From Albugo candida (lineage: Eukaryota; Oomycota; Peronosporomycetes; Albuginales; Albuginaceae), in NCBI GenBank assembly GCA_905220665.1, contig CAJNAR010000005.1:248001-312000 (forward strand): a DNA stretch of 64,000 nt, in the 5' to 3' direction. The translations under genes and the position numbers were made by a program. Shown here in pieces: positions 24,296 to 35,800 of the stretch. Position 1 is the stretch's first letter; the number at the start of each line of letters is the position of its first letter. The notes below the pieces were generated by a model. It saw only the letters and a list, made by a program, of their open reading frames with translations. It was not told the origin of the DNA and searched no databases.

Positions 24296-25261
24296 ATGCC
24301 TCTCATTGGGCTTGCACGGATTTGACATCGAGAATATTTTCGGATCAAGTGAACAAACTTTGCTTTCAGAGCGGCATTTCGTATTGCGAGCTCTATGCTG
24401 CAATCAGATGTCAACGAATTAGAATTAGAGCACCAGACATAGCTCGTCTATACACAAGTGTAGACGTGAAGCAAGAGATCGCTGGCATCTCAAACAATAT
24501 TACTGCTCTGTTTCTTTAATGTGTCGTGCCTCAAAACACGGTGTCTTCTTACCAATTCCAGCGAAGCACTCGGTGGGTTTTCCAGTCGAGTGTGGACCCA
24601 AGAAATGCTCTAGAATTGTTCTAGTTGGCCAATAAGATGGCGCATCGTTCTTGATTTTTCTATCACTCTCGGTGTCCTTTGATCAAATCCGAGATGGAGA
24701 AACTTTACTGGAGACGAAAGCGAACGTCGCAATGAAAAAGTTTCTAGCCAATTTCATGATACAATGAGGCACTACGTCCTGCGATTGCTACGATCATACA
24801 ATCTCGTAACATACTTTGCTCAATCGACTAGAAACTCATTTTCAGCTATGTGTATTATGCAGAAACCATTCGATCATTCAGACTATAGCCATACTCCCTC
24901 ACCAAAGTGAAGCACACGTCAATGTGCACTTGGATCATCAGTATAGCGTAGACACGTAATAAATAATACATTCTCCAGTCTGGTATTACGAGCTCTAGTA
25001 AATAATCAAAAAGGGGACTTTTCAATTAATACCCCGTATAAACGCATACTTACTAGAAAATGGAAACAATGGTATCGCGTCATTCGGACAGGAGCGCATG
25101 CGACCCAAACCAAAATGCCACAAAGACTTCACCCCATTCACATATTGTACTGTCTTATTGTCTTTTCTTCCTCTATAATTTGGTGGGTCGCTTTTGACAC
25201 TTCAATTTGACCTTCCACTTCTCCTTCATAATCGTACTCTAGTCGGCCGATACTGTACGCG
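24296..25261. other. intergenic between lipase and GEF gene
   Basis: No gene recognised. Trailing alternative frames overlap the lipase end but lack family features. Confidence 0.35.
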
Positions 25262-28200
25262 ATGCATTCGGTGCAGAATTCACATGCAGCCGGAGTGTGG
25301 ACCATGTTGATAGCACCTGTCAGTGACAAGGATCCCCGTTCTCGTACCTCTGCTAACAAAAAATCCACCAATTCGTCGCTAGATCCATCCCTTTCCTGCA
25401 GGCCGTCCCGCCATTGGGGCCCAAACGCGCTTGAAAAGTCCTCTCATGACCCACTCACTGCCTCTTTGGCCTCTCATACAAGCACAAAATCGGCTCGTAA
25501 AGCTTCATCTTCCATACTTGGAGACGTATTCTTTGATACAACCATTCGGTCCGACATCCCAGTACTGGAATCTTTTATCGAGGACGAAGAGGAAGCCATT
25601 ATGAGAACGCTTCCTAAAAATCCGGGTCCATCGCCGCAGTTGGAAACTGAACGTTCAAGCTCGCGAACCAATCCATCCACTTTCAGTCTCTCCACTTCGT
25701 GGCCACTTTTGAGCGTCTCCATGAGTCTTCAAGTCAAACGCCACGTACTTCGGAGTGGATGGCTCAACAAGCAAAGCGATCACCTAAAATCATGGAATCG
25801 ACGATTTTTTGTGCTCATGGAGCGCATCCATACGCCAACGAAAATGCGGTGGACATCGTTGCAATATTACAAATCCGATCAATGCGGTCGAATTCGTGGC
25901 GAGATACCTATTCAGAACGCTCTACCTGCAGAAATGACGTACCAGGAAGCTTGTGCCGCAGACGATTTCTATCGTAACCCAGCAACGATTCGATTTGTCG
26001 ACCAAGAAGAGAGTAGGCGGCCTTATTGCTTCCAAGTAGGTCGCGGTCACATCCAATTCCTCTGCCAAGCACACGATGAAGAGGACGTCAGCGCGTGGGT
26101 ATATGAGCTCCAGGTTGTTGAACAAGGTGATCCAGTAGCATCTCCAGGATCGTTTCAGACTTTGCCGGAATCTGACCACTTTAACCGGTCAAGTATGGAA
26201 GAAGATCGAGCGAGAGATAGTTTTTGGTTGTCCATGTCGCATTTGAATAGCAGAGTGTACGAGAATTCGGACTGGCGATCGTCCTCATCAATGTCCTCAT
26301 TGAGACTTGCTCGAAAACAAGCCGTTCGACCTCGGATGGATAGCACGGATGTCGCCACACTCGTCTCTCATCGATCTGACAGTCTCAAGCCTCAACGCGT
26401 CATAGAAATCTGCTTTGTGGCCGAACTTCGTAGACTCTTGAATGATGCAAACTCGCACGAGTCGATGATATGTTCTACTTTTATCAAATCCTTTTCCTTT
26501 GATGCAACACATTCAATTGCTCCATTTGTGCGCTTGAGAGCTTTCCATGGTAATATCACCGAAATGATTTTACGGGACCACAGTCTGCGGATGCTTGAAC
26601 TGGTCCAAGATAAAACGTTCGATTCCGATCATCTTCTCGCGCTTTTACGTGCTTGTACGCACCGGCACATGGAGCAATATATTCTTTCTCCGATTCAGGT
26701 CAAGCTTGAAGCATATTTATCGCAGGAATTTCACGTTGAAGACGTGCGATTGTATCGAAAATCCCAATGGCTAAAGGGCAAAGGTCAGCATTTCTTTCAG
26801 ATTCCAGATCATCACATCTCTTCTCGCGAATGGCATCGAGCTACAAAGGTATTTCGAACAATAACGACGACATTGTGCCCTTCAGCTCGATACCAAATAC
26901 TCGTGAAGACAATCAATGAGATTAAAAGCACATTTTCTCGAGAGCATAATGGTCTTTTACAATCCGAAGACCTGCTCCCGATATTCACATTCGTAGCTGC
27001 GAGCAGTGGAGTCGAGCATTTGGCGTCGACCAGAGTGATTTTGTCTGAACTGAACATGTGCTTTCGTGGTGAAAATAGTGATGGATACATTAAGGTGTTC
27101 ACAGACGCGTTATCCTTCATTGAGAGTGTGATCACTCCACCAGAACTTGAAGACGTATTCAAAGATTCCGTGACGGTCTCTACAGACGAGTATTATAATT
27201 CTTTCATACTTTTAGAACCGGAACCAATGTACCGTTATGGAGTCAGCATTGCCAGCATTACAACCAAAGGCTCGACTGCATTCGGGGCAAGTATTGGTGA
27301 AGGATATGTACTGATGACATTGAATGGCCAAAGCGTTGTGTTCTGGTCCTATTCCGACGTGTTGACGCTTTTTACGCGTTCGACAAAGTCGTATACGTTT
27401 TCATTTGTCGCACCTGAATCGTATTTGATGATTCTCCAAGCGAACAAAATAATATGGAACGAGTCCTTGCTGAACGCATGTAAGCGGGGCGATATTGGAT
27501 GCGTGCAAATGCTTCTTGCCAATGGAGCTGATGTCAACTACGTGGGGCACGAGTACAGGAATACCGCTTTACATGTTGCAGTAGAGGCGGTACACCTTAA
27601 TATCGTTTCGTATCTCTTGCAGCATGGAGCATGTACCTCCAAAATCGACGAATATGGTCGAACTGCGCTTCATATGGCGGGATTGCCGTGTCGATCGCGA
27701 TGTGAATCGATCTCGAGAGATGCACGAATTGCTGTGATTATACGCAAATTGCTACATTACGGAAGTCAGCACCACCAAGTCGATATGTTTGGTAATACAG
27801 TGTTGATGCTGCTGGCCGCCAACGGCTACCTGAGTGGTATTGACATTCTGATTGAGGCTAAGCACGATGTTGAGCTAGATGCACGAAATTGGACGCATGG
27901 AATGACTGCATTGATGATGGCGGTCCAGCGAGGGAATTACCAAGTGGTGCAAGCTCTGCTGGATTACGGTGCCACGGTCAATTGCCAGACACTAAATGGA
28001 GAAACTGCGCTTCATTTCGCCGCTAGCGTTGCGAATAGAGATATTTGTGAGCTATTGGTCGACCATGGGGCAGATGTGAATATCTGTAGCACAGCCGGAA
28101 TCTCACCGCTCATGTTAGCACTTTGCCAAGGAAATTGCCATACATTGATTCGATTGGACTCGATGGATCCAAGCTGCAGAAATACGTCAACATTCACACA

Positions 28201-30390
28201 ACTTGCTTCAAAATGCCCGAGCAGATATCGCTCTGCATCTAAAGCATCCACCAAATCGGATCAAGTGCATGAGGTTGTGTCGCTTGAAGCTGCCTGGGAC
28301 ACTGCCCAATACTTGTTAGCTGCCGATGGTGACACGAACATCGTGTGCAAGGCCTTTCTTGGACCAGCAGAATACGCAGCAAAATTTGCAGACGACGGCC
28401 TTTACAAACTCATACTAGCCATGGATGGTGAACGTGATCCATCTGAATCTCTGCAGTTACGAAGTAGTATAATTGAAGCCGGGAATCGATTAGATCTTCA
28501 TGAGTCTATTGATGCTACCATCCTGTCAGTCGTGGAGTGTGAGAGAGTCGAGTGGGACGATGTGGGGGCGCTTCTTTGCTACTGGGAAGCTTCCAAGCAA
28601 TGGAATGTAGTGACACACACACTACAAAGTATACTCGAAGAAATACCGTCAAAAAGATCCAAGCTCTGTCTGCGTGTGGTGCTGCAAATTCTGCATCAAA
28701 TGATTGTCCTTTTGCAGTACAATGAAGGTAAAAATGCTGAATGCGTTGACGACCTTTACTCCCTGATTTCGTTCGCATATGAACAAGCTCAAGCTCTGGA
28801 TGCCCAGGCAGTATTTTGGTGCAAGAGACATTCTCTTCTGTTCAAATACCAAGAGGCGTACAAAGCGGGCCAAAAGCAGCCTCCGCAAATAATGAGTGGG
28901 TCTCATCAACTTTATGAGGAGCTTCATGTATTCCTTAGACGATGTAAGCTCTCGAGCGCGAACTTGGCATTTCTGGTCGATCCGCAAGTCACAGAGCTGA
29001 CAGACGATGACGCTGCCGAAGCGCTGATAATGGATCCTCTGAGCACTAGCTTTGAGCGAATATCCCTGACACCAACTCTACGATCTTCGACCTCTTGTGA
29101 GAATCCGCAATCTCGAGAGACGAGCATGGAAATAGAAGAAGCGATCAAAGATCGACTCTCGATGGCTGGTGTATGGTCTCAGCAAAAACGGGAAATCAGT
29201 GACCCGACAAACATGGAAAAAAATATGCTCCCAAAGCGCGCGCTGCCATCTTTTCGCAAATGTGCTTTTCATAGTCGCTTCTCATTCGTATACCATTGCT
29301 CGAATCAAACCTGGTAAGAAAAGATGTCGTATACAGAGCTTTACTGATCCCAATGATAGCTTACTCGACGTCGAGCCGATGATTGTGGCCCAGCAAATTA
29401 CACTTTTGCAGCATTACTACCTCACACGTGTTCGAGGTTTGATCATATTGTTGTTGGATTTCACGCACTTACCGTATACTTCAGTGTCGGAAATCACAGC
29501 TTCCAAGCGTGATGCAGATCAAACCCCTGGTTTTGATCGTTCAAGAAAGCTCCATCATCACGTATGCATTCACAAACTTCCTCCTTCTTTTTCTACAACA
29601 TCTGGTTTGCAGATTTCCATGTGGATCGTGAGCCAAATCCTTTGTCGCGACGACGCCGACCAACGTGCTCAAGTTTTGGATTTCTTTATCAGAGTTGCAA
29701 ACTTGTTTCTATCACCCTTGCAGAACTTCGATGGATTTATAGCTATTATAAACGCCTCCAATGATTCTTCCATTCATCGCTTGAAAAAAACCTGGGAAAA
29801 ATTGCCTTCGAGAAGCTACCAAATGTGGCACACATTGAACCAGTTTACACAAAAAGCGGCGCGGTACGTTCCTTCATTATTTACGCCTGTTCGATAGCCT
29901 TTACCACGTTTCTGCGGGTAGAACAATGATCAGGGCAATGGAAGAAGCCTCTCCACCATGCGTGCCTTATCTTGGCACAGTCTTGCAGCAACTGATCGCG
30001 TTACAAGAGTGTCCAGCGTATTGCGTGGTGAAAAAGAGCCTCAATTTAAACAAGGTTTGTATGGAAATTATACTATGAAATGAGTGATGAATGGTTGTGC
30101 GATGTGCGTAGTTTCGGTATCGGAACGCCATTCTACAAAAAGTCACCGAATGTCAGAATGTGCCGTATTTAATCCCTATGGATGCACACGTGCTGGTACG
30201 TGGCGTCAGTTTACAACGCATCCTGTACAATTTCTATTATCTTCGCGTAGAGAATGGTGTGTGCACCGCCTTCATTCGCGAATCAAGAAGCTGCTTTTCA
30301 GCGGTCTCTTGCCGTAGAGACGCGCGCGCAACGTTGAACATCAATGTGACTGAAATAGTGTGGATCCATCAGAGATGGATTTATATATAA
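25262..30390 (+). CDS. multidomain GEF: PH - VPS9 - PDZ-like - ankyrin repeats - RasGEF
   Basis: A very large signalling protein, about 1.6k residues. Exon 1 (25262-29287) encodes an unstructured N-terminus, a PH domain (residues ~160-285, GWLNKQSDHLKSWNRRFFVL), a VPS9 domain (~465-625, with LLQSEDLLPIFTFVAASSG), a PDZ-like segment (~656-720, IGEGYVLMTLNGQSV), and ankyrin repeats (~730-960, NTALHVAVEAVHLNIVSYLL and GETALHFAASVANRDICELL). Proposed later exons 29337-29436, 29485-29561, 29613-29863, 29922-30054 and 30112-30390 (introns 49, 48, 51, 58, 57 nt) give a RasGEF/CDC25 domain: LLDVEPMIVAQQITLLQHYYL, FDGFIAIINASNDSSIHRLKKTW, PPCVPYLGTVLQQL, AILQKVTECQNVPY. VPS9 activates Rab5-type and CDC25 activates Ras-type GTPases, so the protein could link Ras signalling to endosomes; PH implies membrane binding. 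Exons are inferred from GT-AG sites and frame. Confidence 0.88.
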
Positions 30391-30426
30391 TTTATGTACC
30401 ATGTACTTCAAGTCAGATTTTTGTCG

Positions 30427-30821
30427 ATGCTCGCGCGCTTGGTAGAGAATTATGGCTCATCATCTGAGGACGAGATGGACGATAAATTTGATCCTGTACA
30501 TCGAATTGTTAACAATTGCTGTGATGTGTTAAGCTGATCGATTGAATTTAGCCTTTACAAAGTAAAAGCCACATCCCTTCGGCAAATGAGATACTTAATG
30601 CATCATCTACAGGTATGGTAAAGTCCGTTACGCCATGCTTCAGTCATTCAAAGCGAAAAGGAGAAACACTTTCGTCTGGAACAATGAAGATTTTACGATC
30701 AGCACCAAAGAGAATACAACAGGATAAGCTTCGTTTCCGGCCACCGCAGCTAACGCGTCCCAATATAGCAACGGAAGATCTTGAGTACGGTAACTTTGAT
30801 GCTTTAACGAGATTGATCTAA
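30427..30821 (+). CDS. small conserved-looking nuclear-type protein with a microexon (hypothetical)
   Basis: Proposed exons 30427-30495, 30552-30561 and 30613-30821 with introns of 56 and 51 nt give about 95 residues. The N-terminus is MLARLVENYGSSSEDEMDDK, a 'Y-S-S-E-DE' start common in small nuclear proteins. The C-terminal exon holds LRFRPPQLTRPNIATEDLEY, which looks strongly constrained. The middle exon would be only 10 nt. It follows the GEF gene on the same strand by only 37 nt. I do not recognise the family, and transcription is unproven. Confidence 0.45.
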
Positions 30822-32380
30822 CGTGATAATTTCTTTAGTGCGTGGAATACGAAGAAAACGATGCGGAAGCATAATAGTAACCATAAGAAATGACATTTGC
30901 TAATTGTATAGAAGCATTGCACTCTGGTTTTCTCGGTGTCGTCTCATCGTGCGTAAACCTGAGAAATGAATTGGTTTGGAATATCTTTCCCGCTACATGA
31001 GGCGCATCAAGCTAATTTTTGATCTTTTGACGCTCGTTCCAATTGTTTAGCTGCTGCTCCATCCGAAGAAGTGCTCATACAGGCCTTACAGTCCCCCGTT
31101 AGAATTCCACATTTATGTATGCAGCGAACCGTATCCATCGGAATCGATCTCTTAAGATGTATAGTCAGAATGCAGTTCTGATAGTCAGTCAGTATATCAG
31201 CAGAGTGGCCATTATTGATTTGGTCAGAATGCTTTATTACATCTCACATTCATCGTAGAAGAATTTTGCGGCTTTGAATCGGTCCCCAAAGATATCGCCA
31301 AAACCATAGGCTACGGCCAAGATGCATACCAATAGGCGGAAACATGCTCCCATATCATGCTTGAACTGATCTCCATCAACTTTGTCCAGTGATTCCACGG
31401 TCCAATAATTTTTTGATCGCACTCGCTCTGATTTCAACATACTGTAATGTATCGCTAAATCGGAAGAAATGTACAGGTGGTCGCACTATTTAAAATGTCC
31501 AATTCAATTCGTTGCGTTATCGCCTTAAAGTAATAAGAGATCTTTGCTGCAATATTTGACCTGCTGACGGGGATTCGTACGTCAAGCATTGGACCTGAAT
31601 AACCTGTTGTCTCTGTATTGACAAGGTTTCGTGCAAAGGGAGGGCGACATCAGATTTCGGACAATAGCACCACAAGCTCGATCCTTTGAGAAATTGGAAA
31701 GGCAAACATTAAAGAAGACGTTGCCACCCAAGGTACTCGTAGGCGGCGTTGTCCGGGAAGCTGAGAGTAGCATCGAGTGGAAAAGTAGCGTATGCTTAAA
31801 ACATCACCCATTAACAACAATAGTTGGTGGCATGACCAGGTGTAGACCCTAGAATATTGAGCTGCTTCTTCATGAGAACGAAAAGCTCAGCACATTAGAG
31901 ATGGCTGATGAACACTTGGTGATCCCGACGTTGTTAAGAAGGCATCTAGCTATTGCAACGAATCCATTAGAAAATTGCCCTCATCTTGTAGCAAACCCTG
32001 CCCATGTGCGATAATTCAAATTGATGATGCAGATTTATTGTACGTGCACTAATTGCTTCGAAGATACTTACGTCCTCTTGGAAGTGATGATGTACTAAGG
32101 TCACATAGTCGTCTGCATTGATGGGTACTCCAAGCTGTATTCCGATGAGTTCCTAACCGATTCTTGGAAACATCCATTCTTGTGTAGTATTCCGAATGCT
32201 ACCATCACATTCTCTAAAGACACGCAGAGCGTAGAGTATACTGTACAATCAGCCTTTGCTTGACCAGTCGCCTCAGATTAACATCTCTAATCTGAACGTG
32301 AACACAAGATGTAATCATGCTTACAATCTCTGAGCCGAAATGAATATTTTCTATGGACAAGCATTGCAGGTGTTAGTGTG
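30822..32380. other. no gene recognised
   Basis: Contains a minus-strand frame 31440-31237 with a hydrophobic helix (ACFRLLVCILAVAYGFGD) and a plus-strand frame 31631-31852; neither resembles a known family and neither has a convincing start context. Confidence 0.3.
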
Positions 32381-32792
32381 ACTTGCTGATGAAGGAATAA
32401 AAGAAATTTGGACAAATCTTTCCAGTACTGCAGAATATGAAAAATCCACCTTCAATTGAAGCGATTAAAACCGCCAATTATATGATGAACGATCGGCCGG
32501 TTGCAGCACTATCTATAGCTACGCAGCGTTCGCTGCATAAATCAGTACTTCTAGCGATAGTGTTACGAACAAGAAAAGCCCATTTGTATCTGACTAAGAT
32601 CGACCAGAGAAAAATTCATAGCAGTCATAGCAGTCATAATAGTGCTGTTTGTTATGCGCATCTTTATCGTATCTAACGTCACTAGCCGATAAAAGATCTT
32701 AAAGCACGTACTTTACTTTTTTTTTCGAGTAGTAGGTCAGAGCAGACCCCAAGCGATAGTGATGGGGGTCCGCTAGAAGCACAGAGGATATC
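32381..32792 (+). repeat. left terminal repeat of gypsy element, order A-B
   Basis: Block A (acttgctgatgaagg ... cagtcataatag) includes a short frame NPPSIEAIKTANYMM that is also present in the right copy. Block B runs from ttgttatgcgc to agaggatatc at 32792, after which the internal region begins. Confidence 0.85.
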
Positions 32793-32818
32793 AAAGTTAA
32801 CTTTAGTTAAATACTTTA

Positions 32819-35800
32819 GTGCGACTTGTCGAAGGTTTAGGAAAAGCCTTTATAGTCGAAGCTCAAGCGGTGCCTCATGTTGACGACGTGAGCACCAACG
32901 AGAACATGTATGCGGACCTGGATCGGATAGCATCCGACTCCGAAGGAAGAAGCCAAAAAAGGGCATTTCGAAAGTTAGATCCATCTGAACCCTTCGTCGA
33001 AGAGCTAACGGAAGAGCGAGTTCGGCGGATGTCGGGGGACTGTGAGATGATGGATGTTTCCGGAGGAGCCCGAATTGCCAACTCCCCAGACACACTATGT
33101 ACAAAGGGGAGACGTCGAAAGACAAAAGGGAGTTTGTGAAGAAATACCAGGATTATTATAAAACGCTGCTGGCGTACGAAACTTGCCAGAATAAACCATT
33201 CGTCATGCCGGTATTAGCGTGCGTGGAGCTATGGACAAAAGAGCAAATCCTGAAGTTTGAGATGTAAAAATCTGCAATGGAAGTAACGGAGCAAGGTTGG
33301 ATAAATTACTTTCGGGAAGCAGGAGAGCCGGATCACGTGGATTTGGCAAAGATTGATGCAGAAATGAGCAAGCTAAAGATGGATTTTACTCTGACCGGTG
33401 CAAGCTCACGAATTTCTCGTCTAAGAAAGCAGATATATCGGGTATTGGATCAGCACGGTCTGCCGGATCATGTGGAACATGCGGATCCAGAAAGAATTGT
33501 TTAGTGGATAGTGGATGCGTTGTAGCTGCCAACGTTCAAACGAAAAATCGTGGAAAAGTTGGGAATGGACGTTCACAAGACAAAGAAGAAGAATCCCGTA
33601 GTCTTTTACAAATGGTGCCAAGATTCATTGAAGAGCTTTATGGAGTGGGAACCAGTATCAACATCAACCAGTATGTCGCACAGAGTTGAGATTAAAGAAG
33701 CTAAGACGACCAAGTTGATAATACGCGAGGATTATAAGAAAAGTAAAGACGAGAAGTCTCTGCGAACGGGTTTAGACAGGAAACAGCGTTTCAAGTGTTT
33801 CAAGTGCGATAGTACGGAAAATTCCGTTCGAAACTGTTCGTCGTGTGCACCAGGAGAAGCTGACAGATTGCTGAAATATAGGAGATCTGAATCGGAAAGT
33901 AAAGTGAAAAAAGCAGTGGCAAGCTGTAGCAGTGGAGAGGTCATGACTACGGTGGATGGCATCGAAAATGTCAATACTCTATCTATTGGATTCAGGATTG
34001 GATTGTCGGATGATATCCGCTGGCCTCGTGAAAGTGCTTTCGGCTTCGAAACATCTGCCGATAAAAGACTTAAAAGTTCCGTTGAAAATAGCCACCAAAG
34101 GGAAGACGCCATTATGGGTAAAACGAAGTGTGCTTTTAGCCTGTGTGGAGTTCACTATAAACGGGGGGCCGCTTGTATGGCGAAATTTGGAAGTCATGAT
34201 AAATGAAGAAGATGAATCACCCTCGTTACTCATGGATAGAAATTTGATGGAGACGATGGGGTATTCGGTGGAGGCGATTTTGCAAAGAGCAAGAGAAAAA
34301 CAAACAGTCTGGGATGCGTTCGTTGATGAAACGCAAGAAGTAAAAACTCCGGTTAGTAAGTCTTTGCAAAGCTGCGAGAAAAAGCTGTATGAAGACCTTC
34401 ATGATACTGTCGACGAAGCAGAACGGTGTCTTTTCACTCAGGAATTGACGTGTGGCGAAACTCAGCGAGAAACAGTGAAGGCCATTTTGGAGGAAAAGAT
34501 GACCGAGGTGCAGGAAGCAGGAGCCACCGTGGAGTCAGCCGATCGTCTATAGGAACTTTTATCAAGTATGGAAATATATTCCGAGTGGAATTCGCTGCAT
34601 ACCCTCCTGTAAAAGTTGCACTATTTCAAGTCATTCTAAAAGAGGGATCCATACCGTTCATGGCGAAATCGAGGCGTTACCCACCACTTCATAAAGACTA
34701 CATGGATAAACGTCTCGCCGACCTGATGAAGCACGATTTGATATATCGTAATCCGGATTCAAGATGAGGAAGTGACCCGCGTATTGTAGCGAAGAAGGAA
34801 GTCGGATCTTACCGTATGACGGTGGATCTACGGGCAATAAATGAAGTGACGGTTCCTATGGCATGGCCCATGCCGCACCTCGAAGTAGTTTTGGCGAATT
34901 TGGAGGGATCAAGATGCTTTTTTTCTTTAGATTGTTTTCGATTCTACTGGCAACTACCATTACATCCGAGTAGCCGAGATTATTTTACTTTGGTGACACC
35001 TAATGGTTTGCTCACGGCAAATCGAGTTATCATGCGATCGACTGATACCGTTGCTTATGCACAACAGGTAGCCGAACAAGTCATGAAGCCAGTTCTAGGA
35101 AAAGGCGTACAGGTTTGGCTGGATGATGTCTTAGGACATGCGGAGAATGAGAGCAATTGCTGGATACACTTCAGGGGGTTCTGCAAAGATGCCAAGACTT
35201 TGGATTTAAACTACATCCAGAAAATGCACTTTTCTTCCGTATTCAACCATGTGGTGTGGAAAAAGGATTTCAAGCGAGGGCATAAGTCATTGCGCGAGTC
35301 GGGTAAAAGGCCTGTGTGAGCTCGCACCTCCAGAAACCGCGGCCGAACTTCAACAGTTTTATGTGCCGTAAACTGGATGCGAAACAACATTCCAAATTAC
35401 ACAGCACTTGTAAAAGATCTACAGGACGTTCTGGAACATGCAACAAAGTATGCAGGAAGCAGGAAAAAGAATCTCATGTCCGTGTTTTTACGCAACCATG
35501 GATGGAGTTCCAAGCGGGATGCATGTCTACAAAAGATTAAAGGAGTTTTGTCTGAAATGATTCCCATGGCGCATCCAAAAGATGCCTGGGACGTGTGTCT
35601 GTATACAGATGCATCTCAAGATCAGTGGAGCTATCATCACACAAGTAGCACCGAGGGAATTATCAAAACCCAGAATGGAACAAGATCATTTCCCGCTCGC
35701 TTTTATGAGCGGGTCGTTTAAAAGAAGTATGTTGAAATGGGCAACGATTGAGAAAGAAGCGTTTGCGATAATGGAGACATGCAAGCGGATGAAATACTTG

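Noticed and set aside
24202..24519. Overlapping 105-codon frame at the lipase 3' end
   Set aside because: It is a shifted-frame shadow of the lipase with no domain; a similar shadow occurs at 52321-52548.
29169..29897. Separate gene starting at 29169
   Set aside because: The first 56 codons are a shifted frame of the GEF exon; the RasGEF part joins the upstream ORF through a 49-nt intron with matching phase.
31237..31440. Small membrane protein on the minus strand
   Set aside because: One hydrophobic run alone, no conserved pattern, no promoter or splice support.
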